Below, one piece after another: positions 10,092 through 18,838 of a stretch of 64,000 nt of DNA. Position numbers and translations under genes: made by a program. The notes beneath the pieces are model-generated. The model saw only the letters and a program-made list of their open reading frames with translations, did not search any database and was not told the origin of the DNA. Within the stretch, counting starts at the first letter, position 1; the number at the start of each line of letters is the position of its first letter. This stretch comes from Paucimonas sp. (GTDB taxonomy: Bacteria; Pseudomonadota; Gammaproteobacteria; Pseudomonadales; Pseudomonadaceae): positions 1 to 64,000 of the forward strand of contig JAIRVG010000024.1 of NCBI GenBank assembly GCA_031253995.1. The letters are read 5' to 3'.

Positions 10092-11654
10092 GTGAGCCAA
10101 GCCTTGATCGCTGCCCTGCAGAACCCCGCCCTGTACCCGCATCCCGTGAAGGATTTCCGGGTTATCGAGACGCATATTTCCTGGGTCGTGCTCACTGGCG
10201 ACTACGCCTACAAGATCAAGAAACCGATGAATTTCGGTTTCCTCGACTTCACCGAACTGTCCAGCCGTGAACACTTTTGTAACGAAGAACTGCGCCTGAA
10301 CAAGCGCCTCACCGAAGGCCTGTACCTCGACGTGCTGCCGATCACCGGCAGCGCCGAAGCACCGCAGCTCGGCGGCGAAGGCGCGCCGATCGAGTTCGCC
10401 CTGAAGATGCGCCAGTTCCCCCAGGAACAGATGCTCAGCACCCTGCAAGCCAACGGTGAACTGACCGCCGCGCATATCGACCAGATGGCGCAGCAGATCG
10501 CCGAATTCCACCTGCAGGCACCAAAGGTTGCCGTCGAGCACCCGCTGGGCACCCCGGAAAGCGTGATGGCGCCGGTGGAGCAGAACTTCGAGCAGATTCG
10601 TCCGTTCCTCAGCGACAAGGCCGACCTGCAACAACTCGAAGCCCTGCAGGCGTGGGCCCGCAGCAGCTTCGACCGCCTGCACTCGCTGCTGGCGGCGCGC
10701 AAGGCGCAGGGCTTCATCCGCGAATGCCACGGTGACATCCACCTGGGCAACGCCACCCTCATCGACGGCAAGGTGGTGATCTTCGACTGCATCGAGTTCA
10801 ACGAACCCTTCCGCCTGACCGACGTCTACGCCGACACCGCGTTCCTCGCCATGGACCTGGAAGACCGCGGCCTGAAATCCCTGTCGCGGCGCTTTGTCAG
10901 CCAGTACCTGGAGCTGACCGGCGACTACGAGGGCCTGGAGCTGCTGAACTTCTACAAGGCCTACCGCGCTCTGGTGCGGGCCAAGGTCGCCCTCTTCAGC
11001 ATGCCGGCCAACGCCGACGGCGTGCAGCGCGCCACCACCCTGCGCCAGTACCGCAACTACGCCAACCTGGCGGAAAGCTACAGCGCCATTCCATCGCGCC
11101 TGCTGGCGATCACCCATGGCGTGTCTGCCGTGGGCAAGAGCCACGTGGCCATGCGCCTGGTCGAAGCCCTTGGCGCGGTCCGCCTGCGCTCGGACGTGGA
11201 GCGCAAGCGCCTGTACGGCGAGCAGAACGCGGCGGCCGCCGGCCAGTTGCAAGCTGGCATCTACACCGCTGATGCCAGCCAGGCCACCTACGCGCGCCTG
11301 CACCATCTGGCCGAAGTGGTGCTGCGCGCCGGCTTCCCGGTAGTGATCGATGCCACCTACCTCAAGCAGCCACAGCGCCAGAACGCCGCCGAAGTCGCCA
11401 GCGAGACCGGCGTGCCGTTCCTGATCCTCGATTGCAATGCACCGGACGCGGTGATCGCCAGCTGGCTGGCGCAACGCCAGGCGGACCAGAACGACCCGTC
11501 CGACGCCACCCTGGAAGTGGTGGCCGCGCAACAGGCCAGCCGCGACGCCCTGAGCGCCGAGGAACTGCTGCAGAGCAAGCGCGTGGAAACCAACGAAAGC
11601 GCCAGCCTGGACGATCTGGTCAAGCAGATCCGCCAGCGCCTGCCGGGCCTGTAA
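10092..11654 (+). CDS. Bifunctional APH-like kinase / P-loop NTPase protein
   Basis: A 520-residue two-domain protein of unknown substrate. The N-terminal two thirds resemble aminoglycoside phosphotransferase-type kinases, with the catalytic-loop pattern CHGDIHLGN and metal-binding FDCIEF (about residues 214-235). The C-terminal third is an AAA_33-type P-loop kinase with Walker A GVSAVGKS near residue 343. Both nucleotide-binding motifs look intact. The GTG at 10092 is supported by AGGA 10 bases upstream and gives the MSQALIAAL N terminus. The family is conserved beside mrcB in pseudomonads. Drug resistance should not be inferred from the APH fold. Confidence 0.85.
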   Translation: MSQALIAALQNPALYPHPVKDFRVIETHISWVVLTGDYAYKIKKPMNFGFLDFTELSSREHFCNEELRLNKRLTEGLYLDVLPITGSAEAPQLGGEGAPIEFALKMRQFPQEQMLSTLQANGELTAAHIDQMAQQIAEFHLQAPKVAVEHPLGTPESVMAPVEQNFEQIRPFLSDKADLQQLEALQAWARSSFDRLHSLLAARKAQGFIRECHGDIHLGNATLIDGKVVIFDCIEFNEPFRLTDVYADTAFLAMDLEDRGLKSLSRRFVSQYLELTGDYEGLELLNFYKAYRALVRAKVALFSMPANADGVQRATTLRQYRNYANLAESYSAIPSRLLAITHGVSAVGKSHVAMRLVEALGAVRLRSDVERKRLYGEQNAAAAGQLQAGIYTADASQATYARLHHLAEVVLRAGFPVVIDATYLKQPQRQNAAEVASETGVPFLILDCNAPDAVIASWLAQRQADQNDPSDATLEVVAAQQASRDALSAEELLQSKRVETNESASLDDLVKQIRQRLPGL

Positions 11655-11665
11655 AAAGCCCTTGG

Positions 11666-11692
11666 GGCGTGAAGCAGTCCACACTTCACGCC
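11666..11692 (+). terminator. hairpin after the kinase-like gene
   Basis: A 9-bp perfect stem (GGCGTGAAG / CTTCACGCC) with a 9-base loop lies 12 bases past the stop. The following bases are only moderately T-rich. Confidence 0.5.
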
Positions 11693-11761
11693 TCTGTTTC
11701 GCGGCCGCTGCACTGGGTGACACTATAATGCCAGTATCTGGCCACCCAGGAGGCGCGCACC

Positions 11762-12106
11762 ATGAATCAGCCACGGCAACTCGACAGCTCGCTGTACGCA
11801 TTGATTCACAACGAGGACATCGCGGGGTTCAACCGCGAGAAGCCACAAGGTGCCAGCATCGATTTTCGTGACGGCGACTTCCGTGGCCTCGACCTGCGCA
11901 ACCTGGACGCGTCGGGCATCGACTTCAGCGGCGCTTATTTCCGCGCCGCCGACCTGCGCGGCCTCGACCTGCGCGACGTGCCACTGGAAGGCGCCAGCCT
12001 GGCCCACGCACAGATCTCCGGGACCTGGTTCCCCGCCGAACTGAGCGCCGACGAAATCCTCATGTCGGTGAATTTCGGCACCCGCCTGCGCTATCGCACC
12101 CGCTGA
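11762..12106 (+). CDS. Pentapeptide-repeat protein
   Basis: A 114-residue protein with about eight tandem pentapeptide repeats of the A(D/N)LXX type between residues 30 and 80 (for example IDFRD GDFRG LDLRN LDASG). These would fold as a short right-handed quadrilateral beta helix. A non-repetitive C-terminal part follows (FPAELSADEILMSVNFGTRLRY). A gyrase-protecting role is known only for some longer relatives such as Qnr and MfpA, and this one is too short to assume it. A good AGGAGG site precedes the ATG. Function unknown. Confidence 0.85.
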   Translation: MNQPRQLDSSLYALIHNEDIAGFNREKPQGASIDFRDGDFRGLDLRNLDASGIDFSGAYFRAADLRGLDLRDVPLEGASLAHAQISGTWFPAELSADEILMSVNFGTRLRYRTR

Positions 12107-12249
12107 AACCCGCCCGGCGAACCGCGCCGGGCACCTTCTTCCCAGCGGCACTGGCAAATAGCCGCGTTATTGCCAAGTGCCGCTACACTCCTGATTGATA
12201 CGCCGCGACTACCTCCACAAGACCCGTTCAGCCGGCGCAAGGAGGCTTG

Positions 12250-12522
12250 ATGAACGACGAACTCCAGCACCTGAAGAATCTTGGCAAGACCTCGGCGCAG
12301 TGGTTGCACGCGGTAGGCATCCACAGCGCATCGGACCTCCGCCGCCTGGGTGCGGTGGATGCCTATCGGGCAGTACGCACGCGGGGATTCCGGGCATCGA
12401 AGGTGCTGCTGTACGCAATTGAAGGCGCGTTGCTGGATGTGCACTGGAACGATATTCCCGCCGAGCGCAAGGAAGCCCTGAACCAGCAACTCGACGCGAC
12501 CACCCTGCGGAAAAAAAATTGA
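12250..12522 (+). CDS. TfoX C-terminal domain protein
   Basis: A 90-residue protein consisting only of the TfoX/Sxy C-terminal helical domain, which resembles a helix-hairpin-helix (LGKTSAQWLHAVGIHSASDLRRLG). The N-terminal TfoX domain found in the competence regulators is absent. The ATG at 12250 follows AAGGAGG by four bases; the TTG one codon before it is too close to the site. It could bind nucleic acid or a protein partner. A competence role is not supported by this domain alone. It ends about 50 bases before prrF. Confidence 0.85.
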   Translation: MNDELQHLKNLGKTSAQWLHAVGIHSASDLRRLGAVDAYRAVRTRGFRASKVLLYAIEGALLDVHWNDIPAERKEALNQQLDATTLRKKN

Positions 12523-12541
12523 GAATTTGTGAAATGAGCCG

Positions 12542-12573
12542 TTGACTTCGAAATGAGAATCGTTATGATTATC
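12542..12573 (+). promoter_or_regulatory. prrF promoter with overlapping Fur box
   Basis: TTGACT (12542-12547) and TATGAT (12564-12569) are 16 bases apart. Between and over the -10 lies AATGAGAATCGTTATGATT (12552-12570), a close match to the 19-base Fur box. Fur with ferrous iron would block RNA polymerase, so the RNA is made when iron is scarce. Confidence 0.9.
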
Positions 12574-12575
12574 AC

Positions 12576-12691
12576 AACTGGTCGCGAGACTGGTTGGATA
12601 AGCTGAAAGACCTTGGTTCGGACTCTCAGATTATCTCCTCATCAGGCTAATCACGGTTATTGACCCGGCAGTTTTGCCGGGTCTTTTTTTT
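12576..12691 (+). ncRNA. prrF: PrrF iron-responsive small regulatory RNA
   Basis: An approximately 116-base RNA recognised by its start (AACTGGTCGCGAGAC), the conserved unpaired antisense core ending ATTATCTCCTCATCAGG near 12651, and a terminator hairpin GACCCGGCA / TGCCGGGTC followed by eight T (12684-12691). PrrF is the pseudomonad counterpart of RyhB. It pairs with mRNAs of iron-containing proteins such as sodB to spare iron. A single copy is seen here, whereas P. aeruginosa has two in tandem. The end at 12691 is inferred from the T-run and the start from promoter spacing. Confidence 0.93.
12662..12691 (+). terminator. terminator of prrF
   Basis: A 9-bp stem with GTTT loop followed by an uninterrupted T-run. 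It also separates prrF from the convergent heme operon, which ends at 12704. Confidence 0.92.
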
Positions 12692-12703
12692 GCCCGCGAT
12701 TCC

Positions 12704-13603
12704 TTATTTCAAGTCAGCGCAGTAGTCCCGCTTCGGCAGCGCCGCGGTGAACCAGACATAGTCAGCCTCCTGCGCCCCGACCTCGTCGCCGACCTGGGCC
12801 AGCATCAGTACTGCATTGCCCGACTCCGCGCCGAGGTCCGCCAGGTGCAGCGGCACGCCGACATCCTTGCGCACGTGCTGTCCGCCAGCCAGCAACATTG
12901 CTGGTGCGGGCGCCTGCAGCAGGCGCTGGGCCATGCGCCGGTCACGTTGCTGCTGCACCGCGAGCATGGCGGGCAACTGGGCTTCCGGGAGCATGCCGCA
13001 ATGCCCCGCACGCACCTCTTCGAGCAACGCATCGCGCACGGCGGGCGCCGTGGAACGCGGACCCGTCAGTTCAGGCCGGGTGCGGTAGATCGTCTTCATC
13101 TCGTCGCGATCGAGGTTGGCAGCCAGCACCGGATAGCCACGGGCAAAGGCTTCGCGCAGCAGTGGCGCATAGAACTTCCAGTCCCACCCCTGGCGCCAGT
13201 CGATGGCCGCGGCCAGGTCATCCGGCAGCGGCTGTTGCTGGCGCACCGCATCGACCTTGACCTGCTGCACCGGTTCGAGCATTTCCAGCAACAGGCTGCC
13301 CTGCGCCCGCTGCTGGGCCAGCGCCTTCAGCAGCCACAGTTGCAGGGCGTGGTGGTCCGGGTTGTCGTGCTGTTCGCCCACCAGCACCCGCGATGCCTCC
13401 GCCAGACGCTCCACCAGCTGTTCCGGGGTCAGCAGCTTGCCGCTGGCGGTTTCGCGGATCTGCCCCAGCTCGGCATGCTCGCGCCCTTCCGGGCTCTGCC
13501 ATTCCGGCAAGGGTGGCAATGGCGGCGTCGTGGCGGTGGCCTGACAACCCGCCAGACCCCAGGCCAACAGGAAAACAAGGCCGAAGGACCGGGATCGGGA
13601 CAT
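12704..13603 (-). CDS. ChaN family lipoprotein of the heme-uptake operon (PhuW-like)
   Basis: A 299-residue predicted lipoprotein. The signal peptide ends AWGLAGC (lipobox), followed by a ChaN/DUF399 domain. ChaN from Campylobacter binds cofacial hemes. The segment RVLVGEQHDNPDHHALQ and the later GGQHVRKD contain conserved histidines. The ATG at 13603 is used because AGGAG lies 6 bases upstream; the longer frame begins with an unsupported TTG. It is the last gene of hmuT-hmuU-hmuV-chaN, 9 bases after hmuV, which suggests heme handling in the envelope. P. aeruginosa PhuW sits in the same position. Confidence 0.85.
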   Translation of the reverse strand: MSRSRSFGLVFLLAWGLAGCQATATTPPLPPLPEWQSPEGREHAELGQIRETASGKLLTPEQLVERLAEASRVLVGEQHDNPDHHALQLWLLKALAQQRAQGSLLLEMLEPVQQVKVDAVRQQQPLPDDLAAAIDWRQGWDWKFYAPLLREAFARGYPVLAANLDRDEMKTIYRTRPELTGPRSTAPAVRDALLEEVRAGHCGMLPEAQLPAMLAVQQQRDRRMAQRLLQAPAPAMLLAGGQHVRKDVGVPLHLADLGAESGNAVLMLAQVGDEVGAQEADYVWFTAALPKRDYCADLK

Positions 13604-13612
13604 GTGCAACTC

Positions 13613-14380
13613 CTATCGGGCAATGATGAGTGGATGCCCCCGCTCTGGATGGGCCTGGACCAGTACGTCCAGGCCGAACACGGCTTTCAGCGCCGCAGGC
13701 TGCAACACCCGCTCGGGCGTATCGAGAGCGTGGGGCTGGCCGTTTTCCAGCAGCAGGATATGGTCACAATAGCGTGCGGCCAGATTAAGGTCGTGGAGAA
13801 TCACCAGGACCGCGGCGCCACGGTCGGCAAAACCGCGCACGGCCTGCAAGGTGGTGTGCTGGTGCAAGGGGTCGAGGGCCGAGGTCGGCTCGTCGAGCAG
13901 CAGCGTCCTGCCCTCCTCGCCCGGCCACAGCTGCGCCAGCACCCGCGCCAGGTGCACGCGCTGGCGCTCGCCACCGGACAGCGCCAGGTAGCTGCGATCA
14001 GCCAGGTGCAAGGCATCCGCCGCTTGCAAGGCGGCGCTGACGATTTCCCGGTCGCGCTCGCGTCCGGTGCGATGGGGCAAGCGACCCATGCCCACCACCT
14101 CCTCGACCTGGAACGCGAATCCGAGGCTTGACGCCTGTGGCAGCACCGCCAGGCGCTGGGCGCGCTCATGTCCGGGCCAGTCGGACAGCGCCCGATCATG
14201 CAGCAGTACCCGGCCCCGCGTGGGCGTCAGCTCGCCACAGAGCGCGCCGAGCAGGGTGCTCTTGCCGGCGCCGTTGGGGCCAAGCACACCCAGCACCTGG
14301 CCCGGCCGCACCCTGAGGTCGATACCGTCGAGCACGGTCTTGCGCCCGCGAATCACCTGAAGATCCTCGACCTGTAGCAT
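13613..14380 (-). CDS. hmuV: Heme ABC transporter ATP-binding protein
   Basis: A 255-residue ABC ATPase that powers heme import through HmuU. Walker A (GPNGAGKST), signature ([15 protein letters not shown]) and Walker B ([11 protein letters not shown]) are complete. The start ATG overlaps the hmuU stop (TGATG). By position and family it is the PhuV/HmuV subunit rather than a siderophore ATPase, because the permease and binding protein beside it are of the heme type. Confidence 0.93.
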   Translation of the reverse strand: MLQVEDLQVIRGRKTVLDGIDLRVRPGQVLGVLGPNGAGKSTLLGALCGELTPTRGRVLLHDRALSDWPGHERAQRLAVLPQASSLGFAFQVEEVVGMGRLPHRTGRERDREIVSAALQAADALHLADRSYLALSGGERQRVHLARVLAQLWPGEEGRTLLLDEPTSALDPLHQHTTLQAVRGFADRGAAVLVILHDLNLAARYCDHILLLENGQPHALDTPERVLQPAALKAVFGLDVLVQAHPERGHPLIIAR

Positions 14381-15417
14381 CAGGCACGCCCCCGCAACAG
14401 CAGATAGAGAAAGAACGGCGCACCGATGAAGGCGGTGACGATGCCGATTGGCAGTTCCGCCGGCGCCAGCGCCAGGCGCGCGATCAGGTCGGCGAACAGC
14501 AGCAGCGAGGCGCCAGCCAGCAACGACGCCGGCAGCAACACCCGATGATCAGGCCCCGCCAGCAGGCGTACCAGATGCGGCACCACCAGGCCGATAAAGC
14601 CGATCAGCCCCGCCGCCGCCACCGCCGCACCCACCCCGAGGGCAGTGCAGAACACCAGTTCGCGCTTGAGTTTTTCGACCTCGAAGCCCAGGTGCCGTGC
14701 CTCCGACTCACCCAGCAGCAAGGCGTTCAGCGCCTCGGCACGGCGTGGCAGCCACAGCGCCACGGCGGTCGCCACCAGCACTAGCGGCCACAGCCGTTGG
14801 TAGCTGGCGCCGTTGAGACTGCCGAGGTTCCAGAAGGTCAGGGTACGCAGGGTGGCGTCGTCCGCCAGGTAGGTGAACAGGCCCACCGCGGAACTGGCCA
14901 GCGCGGTCAGGGCGATACCTGCCAGGAGCATGGTGGCGACACTGGTCTGCCCGTCTCGCCGCCCCAGCCGATAGACCAGCGCGGTAACCCCCAGGCCACC
15001 GAGAAAAGCACACAGCGACAGCAGGTACGGCGCGAAAGCTTCCGGTACGCCACCGACCCAGGTACTGCCGACGATGGCGATCGCCGCGCCGAGCGCCGCC
15101 CCGCTGGATACCCCGACCAGGCCGGGATCGGCCAGCGGGTTGCGAAACAGCCCCTGCATGGCCACGCCGGCCAGCGCCAGCACCGCGCCCACGGCCAGGC
15201 CGAGCAAGGTCCGTGGCAGGCGGATCTGGCCGAGGATCAGCTCGGCCTGCTCCAGCCCTTCGCCCGACACCGGAAGGCCAAGCAGGCGCGCGCCAACCCG
15301 CAGGGTATCCAGCAGCGGCAGGCTGACCGGTCCGAGTGCCAGCGACAGCCAGATCGCCAACAGGCACAGCAGCCCGAGGGCGATGAACAGCGTGCGTGGC
15401 TTTACCAGTCGGATCAT
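14380..15417 (-). CDS. hmuU: Heme ABC transporter permease
   Basis: A 345-residue FecCD/BtuC-type permease with about ten membrane segments that forms the inner-membrane channel of the heme importer. The family glycine-rich stretches ([19 protein letters not shown] and the later [16 protein letters not shown]) are present. The ATG overlaps the hmuT stop (ATGA) and the gene's own stop overlaps the hmuV start, showing a tightly coupled cassette. Confidence 0.93.
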   Translation of the reverse strand: MIRLVKPRTLFIALGLLCLLAIWLSLALGPVSLPLLDTLRVGARLLGLPVSGEGLEQAELILGQIRLPRTLLGLAVGAVLALAGVAMQGLFRNPLADPGLVGVSSGAALGAAIAIVGSTWVGGVPEAFAPYLLSLCAFLGGLGVTALVYRLGRRDGQTSVATMLLAGIALTALASSAVGLFTYLADDATLRTLTFWNLGSLNGASYQRLWPLVLVATAVALWLPRRAEALNALLLGESEARHLGFEVEKLKRELVFCTALGVGAAVAAAGLIGFIGLVVPHLVRLLAGPDHRVLLPASLLAGASLLLFADLIARLALAPAELPIGIVTAFIGAPFFLYLLLRGRA

Positions 15418-16292
15418 GGAGCCAGGTTAGCCTTCGCCGCCGGATAGAAGGCCGCGGCCAGCGCTTGCAGGCTGGCCGGCAGGCGTGGACCGAGGCCACC
15501 GACCAGCAGGGTCGGGTCGAGGTCGACCAGGCGTTTCTCCTTGACCGCGCGGGAAGCGGCCAGCGCCGGATTTTCCTTGAGCAGGGCCTGCAGGGCGGCA
15601 TCGCCGGTCAGGGCGCGGTCGGAGAACACCACCACCTGCGGGTTCAGCGCCGCCAGGGTTTCCGTGGAGAAGTTCTTGTAGCCCTCATGGGTCGCCAGGT
15701 TATGCCCGCCAGCCTGTTCGATCAGCCAGTCGCCCGAGGTGCCCTTGCCGGCGATCATCGGCTTGGCCCCGGCATGGCCGACCAGCAGGATCACCCCAGG
15801 CGCAGCCCCGGAACCCTGGGCCGCCTTGATCCGCTCGCGCAGGGTGTCGAGTTGCTGGCGGTAGTCGCTGAAACGCTGTTCGGCCTGTTCCGGTTTGCCC
15901 AGCAGTTCGCCCAGGTGCTTGAGGTTGCCCTGCACGGCTTCGAGGTTGGCCTGGCTGGAAAACAGTTCGACGCGGACCCCGGCGCCGCGGATCTGCGCCA
16001 GCACTGGCGGCGGCCCCATTTCTTCGGTGCCCACCAGCACGTCCGGGCGCAGGCTCAGCACGCCCTCGGCGGAGAGCTGGCGCTGATAGCCGATGCTCGG
16101 CAAGGCTTTCAGGGATTCAGGGTGCTGGCTGGTGGTGTCGACGCCGACCAGGCGGGACTCGGCGCCCAGCTCGGCGACCCATTCGCTCAGCGCGCCACCG
16201 GCGCTGACCCAGCGTTGCGGCAGTTGCTCGGCCTGCACCGGGTTGAAGACAAGCCCGATACAGAGGGCGATCAGGCTGGCACATCGGCGCAT
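15414..16292 (-). CDS. hmuT: Heme ABC transporter periplasmic binding protein
   Basis: A 292-residue class III periplasmic binding protein with a signal peptide ending about VQAEQ (residues 1-21). In the PhuT/ShuT family a tyrosine coordinates heme iron. Candidates here include the tyrosine in SIGYQRQLS near residue 74; I cannot assign the ligand with certainty. First gene of the heme cassette, with a Fur-box-like sequence in its upstream region. Unlike the P. aeruginosa phu locus, no TonB-dependent receptor or cytoplasmic heme chaperone lies next to it. Confidence 0.92.
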   Translation of the reverse strand: MRRCASLIALCIGLVFNPVQAEQLPQRWVSAGGALSEWVAELGAESRLVGVDTTSQHPESLKALPSIGYQRQLSAEGVLSLRPDVLVGTEEMGPPPVLAQIRGAGVRVELFSSQANLEAVQGNLKHLGELLGKPEQAEQRFSDYRQQLDTLRERIKAAQGSGAAPGVILLVGHAGAKPMIAGKGTSGDWLIEQAGGHNLATHEGYKNFSTETLAALNPQVVVFSDRALTGDAALQALLKENPALAASRAVKEKRLVDLDPTLLVGGLGPRLPASLQALAAAFYPAAKANLAP

Positions 16293-16375
16293 AACGAAGC
16301 TTCCTGTTCATGACGTTAGGAGGGGAATGACGGACAAGGTATAAAGACGCCCGACGCAACCCGAGTCGGTAATTT

Positions 16376-16394
16376 GATAATTATTTGCATTTAA
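16376..16394. promoter_or_regulatory. Fur-box-like site between hmuT and the Rieske gene
   Basis: GATAATTATTTGCATTTAA matches the 19-base Fur consensus at 12 positions by my count. It lies in the 138-base divergent spacer, about 84 bases from the hmuT start and 37 from the Rieske start, so it could control either or both. Confidence 0.5.
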
Positions 16395-16430
16395 GCGTCA
16401 AGCCGACCGAACCCGCCACGGAGTCTTCCC

Positions 16431-16748
16431 ATGCACCTTCTCTGTACCGGCGCCGAACTGGGCGAAGGCCAAAGTCGCGGTTTCAACCACGACGGCATGG
16501 AGCTGCTCGGTGTCCGCCGCGAGGGCCAGGTCTACCTGTTCCGCAACCGCTGCCCGCACCGTGGCATCCCGCTGAACTGGCAACCGGACCAGTTTCTCGA
16601 CAGCAGCGCCAGCCTGATCACCTGCGCCCATCACGGTGCGCTGTTCCTGATCGAGAGCGGCGAATGCGTCGCCGGCCCTTGCGAGGGCGACGCCTTGCAG
16701 GCCCTGGGCTGCCACGAAGACAGCCAGGGCATCTGGCTCACGGATTGA
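16431..16748 (+). CDS. Small Rieske [2Fe-2S] protein
   Basis: A 105-residue soluble Rieske-type ferredoxin. The two cluster motifs are CPHRGIP at about residues 41-47 and CAHHGALF near 65-72 (C-x-H ... C-x-x-H pattern), so all four ligands are present. The length fits a stand-alone electron carrier or the electron-transfer component of an oxygenase, but no oxygenase is nearby. It is divergent from hmuT and its last 11 bases overlap the end of the convergent sfsA. Function unknown. Confidence 0.87.
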   Translation: MHLLCTGAELGEGQSRGFNHDGMELLGVRREGQVYLFRNRCPHRGIPLNWQPDQFLDSSASLITCAHHGALFLIESGECVAGPCEGDALQALGCHEDSQGIWLTD

Positions 16749-17451
16749 GCAACACCGGCAGGGCTCGATCGATGCGCACCTGCTGGTTGTCCAGCGCTAC
16801 ACCGTAGGCCAGCACCTCGACACCGTCGAGCACCGCCGCACGCAAGGCGATGGCGTAGCCCGGGTCGATCTCTTCCGCCGGGCGCACGGCCTCGATCCCG
16901 CTGAGATTCACGCAGTACAGCTGTACCGCGCGCACGCCCTGGCGGGCCAGCGCCGCCAGTTCGCGCAGGTGCTTGGCGCCACGCTGGGTGACCGCGTCGG
17001 GAAAGGCGGCGATGTTCGTGCCGTCAAAGCCGAGGGTCACGCTTTTCACCTCGACATAGGCCAGGCCGCTGTCGAAGGTCAGCTGGAAGTCGATGCGGCT
17101 GTTCTCCTCGCCATAGGGCACTTCGCGGCGCAGCGCGGTGAACCCGGCCAGTTCGCTGATCACCCCGGCACGCAACGCTTCCTCGACGATGGCATTGGCC
17201 CGCCCGGTATTCACGCAGGCCAGCCGACCCTGCGGGGTCTCGCTGATTTCCCAGGTACCCGGCAGCTTGCGCTTGGGGTCATTGGAGCGGCTGAACCAGA
17301 CCTGGCCGCCCTCCTTCATGCAATTGAGCATCGACCCGGTGTTGGGGCAGTGGATGGTCAGCTGCTCGCCGTCGAGGGTCTCGATATCGGCGAGAAAGCG
17401 TTTGTAGCGGCGCAGCAGGCGCGCCTCTTCGAGCAAGGGAGAAAACTGCAT
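16738..17451 (-). CDS. sfsA: SfsA family protein
   Basis: A 237-residue protein of the SfsA family (sugar fermentation stimulation protein homologue). It has an N-terminal OB-like part and a C-terminal nuclease-like fold with conserved acidic residues ([16 protein letters not shown]). The E. coli name comes from a maltose phenotype; the biochemical role remains unsettled, though the fold suggests nucleic acid action. The ATG overlaps the stop of the upstream aminotransferase gene (TGATG). Confidence 0.92.
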   Translation of the reverse strand: MQFSPLLEEARLLRRYKRFLADIETLDGEQLTIHCPNTGSMLNCMKEGGQVWFSRSNDPKRKLPGTWEISETPQGRLACVNTGRANAIVEEALRAGVISELAGFTALRREVPYGEENSRIDFQLTFDSGLAYVEVKSVTLGFDGTNIAAFPDAVTQRGAKHLRELAALARQGVRAVQLYCVNLSGIEAVRPAEEIDPGYAIALRAAVLDGVEVLAYGVALDNQQVRIDRALPVLLNP

Positions 17452-18623
17452 CAGCCTTGCCAGCTCCGCAGGCCGCGGGCAATCCGCTCAACCGCTTCCT
17501 GCAGGCGCGGCAGGCTCTGGGTGTAGGCGAAACGCACGTGGTGGCTGGCCTGGTGGCGACCGAAATCGATACCCGGGGTGAACGCAAGGTGCTCGGTTTC
17601 GAGGAAGTGCCGGCAGAAGGCAAAGGCGTCATTACCGAATGCGCTGATATCGGCATACAGATAGAAGGCGCCCTGCGGCTCCACGCTGATTCCGAAGCCC
17701 AGCTCCCGCAGCGCTGGCAGGAGGAAGTCGCGGCGGCGGGCGAACTCCCCGCGGCGCTCTTCGAGGATTTCGATGGTGCGTGGCTCGAAACAGGCCAGCG
17801 CAGCGTGCTGCGCCATGCTCGGGGCGCTGATGTAGAGGTTCTGCGCCAGCTTCTCCAGCTCCGGGACCGCCGCCGGTGGCGCCACCAGCCAGCCAAGACG
17901 CCAGCCGGTCATGCCGAAATATTTTGAGAAACTATTCAGGATGAAGGCCTGGTCGTCGACTTCCAGGGCGCTCGGCGCATCCATGCCGTAGGTCAGGCCA
18001 TGGTAGATCTCGTCCACCACCAGGTGGCCGTTGTGCGCACGGGTCGCCCGGGACAGGCCGGCCAGCGCCTCGCGATCGAGCACTGTGCCGGTCGGGTTGG
18101 CCGGCGAGGCCACCAGGGCGCCGACGGTGTCGTGGTCCCAGTAACGCTCCACCAGGTCGGCATTCAACTGATAGTTGACCTCCGGTCCCACCGGCACCAG
18201 TTGCGCCCCGCCTTCCACCAACCGCAGGAAGTGACGGTTGCACGGATAACCCGGGTCGGCCAGCAGCCAGTGCTTGCCCGGGTCCACCAGCAGGCTGCTG
18301 GCCAGCAACAGGGCGCCAGAACCGCCGGGGGTAACAAGGATGCGTTGCGGATCGATGCTCAGGCCATAGCGCGTGGCATAGAAGCCGGCGATGGCCTCAC
18401 GCAGTGCCGGCAAGCCGCGGGCGGCGGTGTAGCGGGTATGCCCGGCGGCCAGCGCGGCCTGCCCGGCTTCGACGATGGGGGCAGCAGTGGTGAAGTCCGG
18501 CTCGCCGATCTCCAGGTGGATCACATCGTGGCCGGCCGCCTGCAATTCGTTGGCACGCGCCAACAGTGCCATCACGTGAAAGGGTTCGATGGCGCGACTG
18601 CGCGCACTGTAGGGCTGAGCCAT
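17451..18623 (-). CDS. Class I/II pyridoxal-phosphate aminotransferase
   Basis: A 390-residue fold-type I aminotransferase. The PLP lysine is in [14 protein letters not shown] (about residues 231-244), and the substrate-carboxylate arginine is expected near HHVRFAYTQ at the C terminus. Asparagine of the ASPANPTGT segment contacts the cofactor. The substrate cannot be read from sequence; relatives are annotated as aspartate or alanine aminotransferases. AGAAGG precedes the ATG. It is coupled to sfsA by overlapping stop and start. Confidence 0.9.
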   Translation of the reverse strand: MAQPYSARSRAIEPFHVMALLARANELQAAGHDVIHLEIGEPDFTTAAPIVEAGQAALAAGHTRYTAARGLPALREAIAGFYATRYGLSIDPQRILVTPGGSGALLLASSLLVDPGKHWLLADPGYPCNRHFLRLVEGGAQLVPVGPEVNYQLNADLVERYWDHDTVGALVASPANPTGTVLDREALAGLSRATRAHNGHLVVDEIYHGLTYGMDAPSALEVDDQAFILNSFSKYFGMTGWRLGWLVAPPAAVPELEKLAQNLYISAPSMAQHAALACFEPRTIEILEERRGEFARRRDFLLPALRELGFGISVEPQGAFYLYADISAFGNDAFAFCRHFLETEHLAFTPGIDFGRHQASHHVRFAYTQSLPRLQEAVERIARGLRSWQG

Positions 18624-18838
18624 TGGCCTTCTCTCAATTGGGACTAGACTGAGGGGATTCTACCCCTGCGCCGCCGTGAACGTATGGGTAAACCTTGCTG
18701 TCCTAGCGGAGATAACCGGGAGTAGCGCACCCCGATCCTATCTGGTAAGTTCGGCGGCTCGCAGTCGCAGGGCCGGCGGTCGCCGGAGACGGAATCAAGC
18801 CTGCGCATTGGATCAGATGAGTGAGAGGCGGTCTATTC

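Noticed and set aside
10092..11654. Aminoglycoside resistance gene
   Set aside because: The APH-like fold is shared by many housekeeping kinases; the location is core and the protein carries a second kinase domain.
11762..12106. Qnr-type quinolone resistance protein
   Set aside because: Too short (114 residues) and only about eight repeats; Qnr proteins are about twice as long.
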